A DNA stretch of 10,157 bases from an uncultured Solirubrobacterales bacterium (lineage in GTDB: Bacteria; Actinomycetota; Thermoleophilia; Solirubrobacterales; Solirubrobacteraceae), in the NCBI GenBank assembly GCA_903953065.1, contig CAJBIG010000160.1, positions 1 to 10,157 on the forward strand. The letters run 5' to 3'. Position 1 is the stretch's first letter. The number at the start of each line of letters is the position of its first letter. The translations under genes and the position numbers were made by a program. Shown here piece after piece: positions 1 to 6,282 of this stretch. The notes below the pieces were generated by a model that did no database searches, had not been told where the DNA came from, and saw only the letters and a list, made by a program, of their open reading frames with translations.

Positions 1-504
1 GGCCAACAGATCGTCGCCAACTTCGTAACAGCAGCCGCGTGCACCGGGGCCGATGGCTGCCGCCAGCGGCCCGTCATCGAGCGCGCGGATCTCGGCGACG
101 GCGGCGGCGATAACGCCCTTGCTGAGTCCGCGCCAGCCGGCGTGGACGGCTCCGAATGCTTTAGACCCAGCAATCAACACTGCGAGGCAGTCGGCAGTCC
201 TTACGGCGCAAAGCAGATCGTCGCGGTCACTTACCTGCGCGTCAGCAGGAATCGTGAACGGAGCGACCTGATCTTCAGCCCTGATCACATTGACGCTCGA
301 TCCATGGACCTGCTCATCCTGCGCCCAGTGGTCACGGTCAGTCTCGCTAAGCACTTCGAGCGCTCCTATGGCGAAGTCCGATGGATCCGAAAAATCGCCA
401 GCAGCAACGGAGCTGAAAAGCATCTCGGCTCGACCGAGCGTCAGCCGTAGCCCGAGCTCGCCTTCCTCGAAGCTCGGTCGCGGCTGCTGCCCTACACCGC
501 TCAC
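1..504 (-). CDS. pgeF: PgeF/YfiH-family laccase-domain protein, 3' end cut off by window
   Basis: The visible 168 codons belong to the multicopper-polyphenol-oxidase/YfiH (DUF152) family, whose E. coli member PgeF has been linked to peptidoglycan editing. The presumed metal-binding triad is present: His67 in EQVHG, Cys106 in TADCLAVL, and His121 in AVHAGWRGL. Near the cut end is the family signature AAIGPGARGCCYEVGDDL (about residues 148-165). The C-terminal part lies beyond position 1. I chose GTG at 504-502 because it overlaps the TGA of the upstream nucleotidyltransferase gene as GTGA and has AGGA about 9 bases upstream; an ATG at 423 (residue 28) is the alternative. The N-terminal region before His67 is compact, and the usual F-[ST]-T-R segment reads FSSV. 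Family assignment is strong. The cellular substrate is uncertain, since related proteins also act on purine nucleosides. Confidence 0.88.
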   Translation of the reverse strand, partial: MSGVGQQPRPSFEEGELGLRLTLGRAEMLFSSVAAGDFSDPSDFAIGALEVLSETDRDHWAQDEQVHGSSVNVIRAEDQVAPFTIPADAQVSDRDDLLCAVRTADCLAVLIAGSKAFGAVHAGWRGLSKGVIAAAVAEIRALDDGPLAAAIGPGARGCCYEVGDDLLA

Positions 505-1670
505 TGCGCAGCGTCCTGTGCGCGCTTAAGCGCCGCTTCAAGCTGCTGCTCGGCGCCGGCAATCTCTCCGTCAAGGGTTAGTTCGAGCGCGTGCTGGAGT
601 CCGGCACCAATTGCAGGCCCGGGCGCCGCGCCGGCCGCGAGCAGCTCGTCGCCGGTGATCTCGAGCCCGACGTACCGAAGCTCGTCGATCCAGCGCCGCG
701 CATTCTCGCCGCCACATAGCGCTACAGCCTCAATTGGGGCGCCCCTCGCCGCGGCCGCCACCTGCGCTGGCGTCTGTGCGTTCCGCAATGGCGCCGCGGT
801 TACCCAGCGCGACGAGATTGCTACGAGGTCGCGTTCGCTGGCGGTAAAACCGAGGTAGTCGAGCCAGCGCGTGAGGAGCTCAAGCTCAACGCCCTTGCAG
901 CACGCAGCGAGCGTCAGCAGATCGCGGCGGCCTTCTTCGCCGAGCAGCGCCAAAGCATCGTCAAGACCCTCTGGCGATGCGCAGAAGCCTTCCGGCAGCG
1001 CAGCAGGATTGAATGAATCGACCGCTGTGAAAACAGCAGTTGGGTGAGGCTCGGCCAGCGCGAGCCGTAGCTCGTGCCCAAGCCGCGGGCCGCTGACGGC
1101 GCCCGGAGTCGCCGCGGCTGCGAGCGCGGCCGTCTCTGTCTCGGGGCTGAAGCCGAGCCGCGCGCTGTACCTAGCGCCGCGCCAAAGCCGCGTCGGGTCG
1201 TCGAGGAACGAGCGCTGATGGAGCACACGGAGCGTCTGCGCCTCTAGATCGTCCAGCGCCGCAGGGTCGGACCTGACCTCGCCATCACTGATCCGAACAG
1301 CAATCGCGTTGATCGTGAAGTCGCGGCGTCTGAGGTCTTCGTCCAAGCTCGCCGGCTCAACCTCCGGAAGCGCGCCAGGTTGCGCGTAAGTCTCCGTGCG
1401 CGCAGAAGCGAGGTCAATCCGAACACCGTCCAATAGAACAGTGGCCGTACCGAACCGCTCGAACCGCTCGGCGTCGCCACCGAGCCGCGCAAGCAAGTCA
1501 TCAAGCGGTCCTTCGACGACGAGATCGATCTCGCTCGGCGTTCGTTCGAGCAGCAGGTCACGCACGGCGCCGCCGACCAGCCAGACGCTGGTGTCATCAC
1601 CGACAGCGTCGATCACGGCCTGCCCCCCGGGCAGCTCTGCGAGCTTGGCGACCACCATTGCTGCTTCCAT
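501..1670 (-). CDS. cca: CCA-adding-type tRNA nucleotidyltransferase (class II, poly(A) polymerase family)
   Basis: This 389-residue protein would add or repair the 3' CCA (or part of it) of tRNAs in the cytoplasm. Motifs run in order: the nucleotidyltransferase GG loop LVGGAVRDLLL (31-41), the metal-binding site SEIDLVV (46-52), LRRRDFTINAIA (113-124), and the neck motif DDPTRLWRGARYSARLGF (157-174). A helical C-terminal region follows, with no HD domain visible. The usual metal motif D-x-D reads E47-I-D49, and the usual EDxxR reads DDPTR. Whether it adds CCA, only CC or only A cannot be told from motifs. The start at 1670 is preceded by GGGA about 11 bases upstream. A second in-frame ATG at 1658 has GGAAG 5 bases upstream and is a real alternative. 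Reading further upstream gives no family homology and runs into the divergent gene. The stop overlaps the GTG of pgeF. Confidence 0.9.
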   Translation of the reverse strand: MEAAMVVAKLAELPGGQAVIDAVGDDTSVWLVGGAVRDLLLERTPSEIDLVVEGPLDDLLARLGGDAERFERFGTATVLLDGVRIDLASARTETYAQPGALPEVEPASLDEDLRRRDFTINAIAVRISDGEVRSDPAALDDLEAQTLRVLHQRSFLDDPTRLWRGARYSARLGFSPETETAALAAAATPGAVSGPRLGHELRLALAEPHPTAVFTAVDSFNPAALPEGFCASPEGLDDALALLGEEGRRDLLTLAACCKGVELELLTRWLDYLGFTASERDLVAISSRWVTAAPLRNAQTPAQVAAAARGAPIEAVALCGGENARRWIDELRYVGLEITGDELLAAGAAPGPAIGAGLQHALELTLDGEIAGAEQQLEAALKRAQDAAQ

Positions 1671-1674
1671 ACTG

Positions 1675-2976
1675 ATGATGTTCCCGCGATCGCGCAAAGG
1701 ACGCGTCCTCGTCGGCCTCTTGGCCGCGGCGATCTTGCTGACCGCAGCTGCGCTGGCGTTCTTCCTGAGCGTCCGCAATCCCGCCGACGTCACCAACCCC
1801 GACGTCGCCTTTCAAACAACAACGGCGCCCAAGCCGGTCGCAAAGCCAACGGACGCAAACTTCAGCTGGCCTTTTTATGGGTACGACGCAGCACGCACGC
1901 ACAATTTCCCGCTGGAGCGGCCGCTGCGGCCGACAAAGAAGGTTCGCTGGTCGCTGCGGAGCAACGTCTTGCTTGAGTTCACCCCAGTCGCGGAAGGCAA
2001 GTCGCTCTTCCTTCTGCGCAATAACGCCTCGTTTTATGCACTCAAGCGTGCGACCGGCGAGATCTATTGGAAGAAGATGCTCGGTCACCTCGCCGCTTCC
2101 TCCCCGGCCGTCGTTGACGGCATCGCCTACTGCACGATTCTCGTTGGTGAGCGCGGCAGCAGCAAGGGCCGAATCGTCGCGGTCGATACGAAGAAGCAGA
2201 AGATTCTCTGGTCGAAGGACCTCTCCAGCCGTACCGAGAGTTCGCCTTACGTTCGCGATGGCGTCGTCTACTTCGGCAGCGAAAACGGCACCGTCTATGC
2301 AATGCGCGCAAAGAGCGGCAAGGTGCTCTGGACCTACAAGGCGGGCGGCGCAGTCAAGGGCGGCCTCGCCTACGCGAACGGGAAGCTCTTCTTCGGCGAC
2401 TACGGAGGCCAGGTCCACGGCATCAGGGCCAAAAATGGCAAGTCGATCTGGACTAGTGGCGGCGGCGGCGCGCTCGGCGTCGGCGGCGGCCAGTTCTATG
2501 GGACCGCCTCAGTGGCTTTCGGGCGTGTTTACATCGGCAACACGAACAGCAGCGTCTACTCGTTTGCGACCAGCAACGGCGAACTAGCTTGGCGCCAAGG
2601 TACCGGCGGCTACGTCTACTCGTCGGCCGCAGTGGCGGACATTCCAAAGCTCGGCCCCACCGTCTACATCGGGTCCTACGACGGAAATCTTTACGCCCTC
2701 AACGCCAGGAGCGGCGCCGTCCGGTGGAGCAAGCCGACGGGCGGGCGGATCTCCGGAGGAATTCAGATCATCGGGGACTTGGTCTTCTACTCCACTCTGG
2801 AGAAGAAGACGGCAGCGCTCTCGGTCCGCAGCGGCAGGACGATCTGGTCTGTCCCGAAGGGCCAGTTCAACCCCGCCATATCAGACGGGAAGCTGCTCTT
2901 TGTCGTCGGGCTCACAAGCATGTTTGCCTACGAAACGAAGACGGCCGGCAAACTCAACTCTCGGCCTGCCGGTTAG
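1675..2976 (+). CDS. Membrane-anchored PQQ-like (BamB-type) eight-bladed beta-propeller protein
   Basis: The 433-residue protein starts with a basic stretch (RSRKGR) and one hydrophobic segment at about residues 11-32. This is a signal anchor, so the rest should lie outside the membrane. A Thr/Pro/Lys-rich linker (about 38-62) leads to a propeller of PQQ-type repeats, each with G-x-x-x-W. The Trp positions are 92, 132, 179, 219, 259, 306, 351 and 391, a spacing of 40-47 that gives eight blades. No lipobox Cys and no quinoprotein dehydrogenase catalytic segment is seen, so I expect a scaffold or binding role rather than a redox enzyme. A glycine-rich run lies at about 262-273 between two blades. 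Two tandem ATGs (1675, 1678) are possible starts and neither has a clear ribosome-binding site. The gene ends 10 bases from the convergent murA stop. Function is unknown. Confidence 0.88.
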   Translation: MMFPRSRKGRVLVGLLAAAILLTAAALAFFLSVRNPADVTNPDVAFQTTTAPKPVAKPTDANFSWPFYGYDAARTHNFPLERPLRPTKKVRWSLRSNVLLEFTPVAEGKSLFLLRNNASFYALKRATGEIYWKKMLGHLAASSPAVVDGIAYCTILVGERGSSKGRIVAVDTKKQKILWSKDLSSRTESSPYVRDGVVYFGSENGTVYAMRAKSGKVLWTYKAGGAVKGGLAYANGKLFFGDYGGQVHGIRAKNGKSIWTSGGGGALGVGGGQFYGTASVAFGRVYIGNTNSSVYSFATSNGELAWRQGTGGYVYSSAAVADIPKLGPTVYIGSYDGNLYALNARSGAVRWSKPTGGRISGGIQIIGDLVFYSTLEKKTAALSVRSGRTIWSVPKGQFNPAISDGKLLFVVGLTSMFAYETKTAGKLNSRPAG

Positions 2977-2986
2977 TTCCAAACGG

Positions 2987-4288
2987 TCAGCTGGCGTCGG
3001 CGGCGCCGCGGCGTTCGATCTTGGCGCCGAGCTCGCGCAGCCGCTCATCGATCCGCTCGTAGCCGCGGTCGATCTGGCTGATGTTGCCGATCTCGCTGCG
3101 GCCATCGGCGCAGAGCGCGGCGATCAGGATCGCCATGCCGGCACGGATGTCGGGAGAATCGACTCGTTCGCCGCGCAGCCTGCTCGGCCCGCTGACAATC
3201 GCCCGATGTGGGTCACAGAGAGTGATGTCGGCTCCCATCAGGACCAACTTGTCGGTGAAGATGAGGCGGTTCTCAAACATCCACTCGTGGATCAAGACCG
3301 AGCCCTCGCACTGCGTAGCCAGTGCCACGGCGATCGATGTCAGATCAGCCGGAAACGCTGGCCATGGGCCATCTTGGATCTTCGACTTGTACTCGCCGAC
3401 GTCGCGCGCAGCGATTAGCTTCTGATCACCGGGGACGATCACGTCGCCGCCTTCCAGCTCGGTATGGAGGCCGAGCTTCGAGAAGACAAGACGGATCATC
3501 TGGAGGTCGGGCGGGTCTGTGTTGACGATACGCATCTCGCCGCCGGTGACACCGGCCAGCGCCATGAACGAACCGATCTCAATGTGGTCTGGACCGACGG
3601 CGTGATTACAGCCGCTGAGCTCGCCGCGGCCACTGACGGTCATCACGTTGGAGCCGATTCCGCGGATGTCGGCGCCCATCTTGCTGAGCATGCGCGCTAG
3701 GTCCTGAACGTGCGGCTCGCTGGCGGCGTTGCCGATCAGTGTCTCACCGGGCGTCAGCACGGCGGCCAGGAGCGCATTTTCGGTCGCCATCACAGACGGC
3801 TCGTCCATGAAGATCTGGGCTGCGCGCAGTCCGCCGAGAGGAGCCTCGAGGACGATGTCGCGGCCGTGCGTCATCGTCGCGCCGAGCGCACCTAGGGCGT
3901 CGAGGTGCGGGTCTAGCCGTCGGCGGCCGATCACGTCCCCGCCAGGGGGCGGCATCGACGCCTTGCCAAACCTCGCCAGCAGTGGCCCTGCGAGGAGGAA
4001 CGACGCGCGAATGCGCTCCGCACAGCCGCGGTCGAGCTCTTCTTCTCCAGTGACGTCTTTCGCGCAGAGCCGGACTTCATTGTCGCCGGTCCATTCGACC
4101 ATTACGCCGATCCCGGCGAGCAGCTCGAGCATCGAGTCCACGTCGCTGATCCGCGGAACGTTGGCGACAACGAGAACCTCGCTCGTCAACAGCGACGCGG
4201 CGAGGATCGGGAGCGCGCCATTCTTGTTACCCGCCGGTACGACCGTGCCGGTGAGCGGCGTTCCGCCGTCTATTACGAAGGTTTCCAT
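2987..4288 (-). CDS. murA: UDP-N-acetylglucosamine 1-carboxyvinyltransferase MurA, Asp-type active site
   Basis: MurA transfers enolpyruvate from PEP to UDP-GlcNAc, the first committed step of peptidoglycan synthesis in the cytoplasm. The 433-residue length is close to the family norm. Key residues are visible: Lys22 in AGNKNGALPIL, the loop PPPGGDVIGRRRLD (113-126), the general-base Asp315 in FPADLTS, and Arg382 in SPDIRAG. The loop normally carries the Cys that fosfomycin alkylates; here residue 118 is Asp (codon GAC, 3937-3935), as in mycobacterial and chlamydial MurA. Such enzymes are known to resist fosfomycin. The ATG at 4288 gives the family's usual N-terminus; upstream in-frame codons run into the DUF389 gene and look unrelated. 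No clear ribosome-binding site precedes it. It lies 43 bases after the DUF389 stop, so co-transcription is likely. A paralogue elsewhere in the genome cannot be excluded. Confidence 0.95.
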   Translation of the reverse strand: METFVIDGGTPLTGTVVPAGNKNGALPILAASLLTSEVLVVANVPRISDVDSMLELLAGIGVMVEWTGDNEVRLCAKDVTGEEELDRGCAERIRASFLLAGPLLARFGKASMPPPGGDVIGRRRLDPHLDALGALGATMTHGRDIVLEAPLGGLRAAQIFMDEPSVMATENALLAAVLTPGETLIGNAASEPHVQDLARMLSKMGADIRGIGSNVMTVSGRGELSGCNHAVGPDHIEIGSFMALAGVTGGEMRIVNTDPPDLQMIRLVFSKLGLHTELEGGDVIVPGDQKLIAARDVGEYKSKIQDGPWPAFPADLTSIAVALATQCEGSVLIHEWMFENRLIFTDKLVLMGADITLCDPHRAIVSGPSRLRGERVDSPDIRAGMAILIAALCADGRSEIGNISQIDRGYERIDERLRELGAKIERRGAADAS

Positions 4289-4331
4289 GGTTATCGGGAA
4301 TTGCTGTGATTCGCCTGTAACTGTCGCAAGG

Positions 4332-5273
4332 CTAGCCCGTCGGTCGACGGAGCTTGTCGCGCTTATCAAACCGGCGCCGCTGGAAGGCAAGCATTAGCGT
4401 CGCCGCGACCAGCAAGGACACGATGTTCAAGGCCAGCTGCAACGAGGCGCCCTCGACCGACTGCCAGTCGCTGTAGCTAAGCGCCAGCCCAATGTCTGCA
4501 GCGGCTGGGATTGTCGTGATCGAGACAGCCACTCCGACCAGCGCCCCGGATTTCCCGAGCGTGACCGAGAGCATGCCCGCAGCGCCGGCGCAGGCCGCGA
4601 CCACGACCGAGTAAATATTCGGCGCCGCGATTGTCTGCGCCAGCGTGTTGCCGCTGCCGTCGAATGAATCTGGAGCGATGCCGGTCATCACTAGCAGCGT
4701 GACGGCAGCGAAGGCAGCGACGATTCCGCTGCCAAAGCCGATCAGGAGTGCAAAGAGGCCTCCCCTGGCGTGGCGGCGATCGCGACGGACGACACCGATA
4801 GAGAAGGCCGCAATCGGACCGAAATCTGGGCAGAGCGCCATCGCGCCTACAACGATCGGCGCTGAGTCAATAAGAATCGCAACGGCAGCGATAACGCCCG
4901 CGAACGCAAAGAGCGCGACCATTCCACCACTGAGCATGCCCTCGTTGTCGATCCTCGCCTCGACGTTCTCCCAGATCACCGAATCGGCCGACTTGCCTTT
5001 GGCCGACCGCTCCGCCAAGGTCGAGGCGTCTGAGAGCGACGAGCCGATTTCGTCGATGTCGATTGCGCCGAGCTGCGCCAGGCCCATGCGCCTGAGATCG
5101 GCGACGATGTAGCTCGCGTCCTCCGGGGCCACGTCACAGGTGATCATGTCGCCGATCGGGTCCACCGCAGCGCCGCGTACGACGACAACATTGGCGACCG
5201 AGGTGTGTTCAACCAGAAGCGCAACCGCTGCGTCGGTATGTGACGCTGGAGCTATTACGCGGAGATGGATCAC
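4332..5273 (-). CDS. DUF389-family integral membrane protein
   Basis: The 313-residue protein has a soluble N-terminal domain (about 1-100, beta-alpha pattern starting MIHLRVIAP) and then about six hydrophobic segments near 115-135, 138-160, 173-197, 220-238, 243-265 and 276-296. The C-terminus is strongly basic. The segment DSAPIVVGAMALCPDFGPIAAF (136-157) corresponds to the conserved DUF389 transmembrane signature, usually with I-S-P-x-x-G-P. The function of this family is not established, and a transporter role is only a guess. The start is a GTG at 5273; no ATG or GTG lies upstream before an in-frame TGA. GAGG sits only one base before it, which is poor spacing, so initiation may be weak or controlled by the hairpin at 5297-5320. 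murA follows on the same strand 43 bases downstream. Confidence 0.85.
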   Translation of the reverse strand: MIHLRVIAPASHTDAAVALLVEHTSVANVVVVRGAAVDPIGDMITCDVAPEDASYIVADLRRMGLAQLGAIDIDEIGSSLSDASTLAERSAKGKSADSVIWENVEARIDNEGMLSGGMVALFAFAGVIAAVAILIDSAPIVVGAMALCPDFGPIAAFSIGVVRRDRRHARGGLFALLIGFGSGIVAAFAAVTLLVMTGIAPDSFDGSGNTLAQTIAAPNIYSVVVAACAGAAGMLSVTLGKSGALVGVAVSITTIPAAADIGLALSYSDWQSVEGASLQLALNIVSLLVAATLMLAFQRRRFDKRDKLRRPTG

Positions 5274-5296
5274 GCCTCGGATGCTACGGGTCGCGC

Positions 5297-5320
5297 CCGC
5301 TGCACGAAACCGTGCAGCGG
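5297..5320 (-). repeat. Perfect 10-bp inverted repeat with 4-base loop, upstream of DUF389 start
   Basis: CCGCTGCACG (5297-5306), loop AAAC, then CGTGCAGCGG (5311-5320) form a perfect stem. On the minus strand it ends 23 bases before the GTG of the DUF389 gene. No T-run follows on either strand, so it is not a classic intrinsic terminator. It could be a structured 5' leader that affects translation, or a dyad operator. Strand assignment is inferred from the nearest gene start. Confidence 0.6.
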
Positions 5321-5397
5321 AAAGCCAGTAGATTACGACCTCTCAGGTAGGTTCGACGTTGCGACGGATGAGCCGTCCGGCGTGATTCGTAGCCTTG

Positions 5398-5411
5398 CGA
5401 ACATATGTTCT
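5398..5411. promoter_or_regulatory. Candidate LexA/DinR-type SOS box
   Basis: CGAACATATGTTCT contains the perfect 12-bp palindrome GAACATATGTTC and matches the Gram-positive LexA consensus CGAAC-RNRY-GTTYG at 13 of 14 positions. It lies 125 bases from the DUF389 start and 254 bases from the hisIE start. Neither is a usual SOS gene, so the target is unclear. It may serve a gene not recognised here, or be a coincidence. Confidence 0.4.
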
Positions 5412-5526
5412 GGTCAACAAATACAGCCCACCCAGCAGAGCCAAGCGCTTCGAGCCTGATCTCGGCTCTTGACGGCCTCGTTGCATTCGCGACATTGGAG
5501 CAATACGGCGTCGTAGACGGCCGTGA

Positions 5527-5579
5527 CGCGCCGACTCGCAATAGAGCAGCCGATCGCGCTCGCAGAGCCCGTCGGCGCG
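5527..5579 (+). repeat. Spaced 9-bp inverted repeat in hisIE upstream region
   Basis: CGCGCCGAC (5527-5535) and GTCGGCGCG (5571-5579) are exact reverse complements separated by 35 bases. The spacer itself holds a CGATCG palindrome and a possible inner GAGC/GCTC stem. If transcribed it would fold in the leader of hisIE, 85 bases before the TTG start. GC-rich sequence makes such repeats more likely by chance. Confidence 0.3.
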
Positions 5580-5600
5580 CCGTGATGAGGCGCGACTGCC

Positions 5601-5614
5601 TAAACGAGCGTTCG
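5601..5614. promoter_or_regulatory. Weak second LexA-like site near hisIE start
   Basis: TAAACGAGCGTTCG matches the same Gram-positive LexA pattern at 12 of 14 positions, with one mismatch in the GAAC/GTTC core. It overlaps the short inverted repeat CGAGCG-TT-CGCTCG (5605-5618) and lies about 50 bases before hisIE. A single site this degenerate could be chance; it is noted because a better site lies 190 bases away. Confidence 0.15.
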
Positions 5615-5664
5615 CTCGACTCCGCACCGCGAGAGCGACGGGCCGCATCAGTCGCAGGCCCACG

Positions 5665-6264
5665 TTGACCGAAATCAGCTACGACGAACGCGGCTTGGTC
5701 CCCGTAGTCGTGCAGGACGACGCGAGCGGCGAGATTTTGATGCTCGCGTATGCCAACGCCGATGCGGTCGCGCTGACGCTCAGCACTGGCGAGCTACATC
5801 TTTGGAGCCGCTCCCGCAGCGAGCTCTGGCACAAGGGCGCAACCTCGGGCAATACGCAGAAAGTTGTGGCGTTGCGGCTCGATTGTGACCGCGACGCTCT
5901 ACTGGCAATAGTGACGCCCGCCGGCCCTGCCTGCCACACCGGCGAGCGCAGCTGCTTCTTTAACGCCGTAACTGAGGGTGAGGTTCCGCACGAAGCCCTG
6001 CCGCAGGTCGAGCGAGTCCTTGCTCAGCGCGCGGCCGACCAGCCAGCAGACTCCTACAGCGTCCAGCTCCTCGGCGACCAGGCCTTTGCCGCCGCGAAGG
6101 TGCTCGAGGAAGCTGAAGAGGTTGGGCGCGCAGTCCTCGAAGAGAGCGACGAGCGCGTCGACGAAGAGGCCGCCGACCTGCTCTTTCACCTGACCGCGCT
6201 CCTGCACAGCCGCGGACACAGCCTGGCCGAAGCGCAGCGCGTTCTGTTACAGCGCCGCCGCTAA
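5665..6264 (+). CDS. hisIE: Bifunctional phosphoribosyl-AMP cyclohydrolase / phosphoribosyl-ATP pyrophosphatase
   Basis: The fused 199-residue cytoplasmic enzyme carries out steps 2 and 3 of histidine synthesis. The HisI part (about 1-105) shows GEILMLAYAN (22-31), LWSRSRSELWHKGATSGN (46-63), the metal motif DCDRD (73-77), and GPACHTGERSCFF (87-99). Cys74, Cys90 and Cys97 are the likely zinc ligands. The HisE part (about 115-199) shows SYSVQLL (130-136), KVLEEAEEV (145-153) and EEAADLLFHL (167-176), the acidic residues typical of the MazG-like pyrophosphatase fold. The TTG at 5665 gives the usual N-terminus and has AGG six bases upstream; upstream in-frame codons hold no ATG or GTG before a stop. 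It lies on the opposite strand from the other his genes and converges on hisF with an 18-base gap, so it needs its own promoter. Confidence 0.95.
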   Translation: MTEISYDERGLVPVVVQDDASGEILMLAYANADAVALTLSTGELHLWSRSRSELWHKGATSGNTQKVVALRLDCDRDALLAIVTPAGPACHTGERSCFFNAVTEGEVPHEALPQVERVLAQRAADQPADSYSVQLLGDQAFAAAKVLEEAEEVGRAVLEESDERVDEEAADLLFHLTALLHSRGHSLAEAQRVLLQRRR

Positions 6265-6282
6265 CTCTCTAGCGTCCGTCTT

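Larger units (their letters stand above)
5274..5664. other. 391-base intergenic region between divergent DUF389 gene and hisIE
   Basis: No convincing gene is present: open frames here have no family signature and overlap each other. The region must hold the promoters of both flanking genes, but I find no strong -35/-10 pair; TTGACG at 5469 lacks a good -10 at the right distance. It does hold several symmetric elements, listed separately: a 10-bp hairpin, a LexA-like palindrome, a spaced 9-bp inverted repeat, and a weaker LexA-like site near hisIE. On the minus strand, about 5503-5414 reads as a short Cys-rich peptide with a CxxC knuckle (QCRECNEAV), possibly the remnant of a small zinc-ribbon gene. 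I see no tRNA: one GGTTCGA lacks the flanking stems. Confidence 0.6.

Noticed and set aside
1396..1674. N-terminal extension of the propeller gene
   Set aside because: The frame is open upstream but overlaps cca antisense; the signal anchor begins right after the ATG pair at 1675/1678, so the extension is unlikely to be translated.
1597..2418. 273-codon open frame on the minus strand
   Set aside because: It is antisense to the beta-propeller gene, and its composition (Arg/Ala/Glu-rich, no motif) is typical of a shadow frame.
5341..5420. Possible tRNA, suggested by GGTTCGA at about 5349-5355
   Set aside because: No matching T-stem, acceptor stem or anticodon arm can be drawn around it.
5405..5668. 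87-codon plus-strand frame in the gap before hisIE
   Set aside because: Low-complexity Arg/Ala-rich translation without signature or ribosome-binding site, overlapping the hisIE start in another frame.
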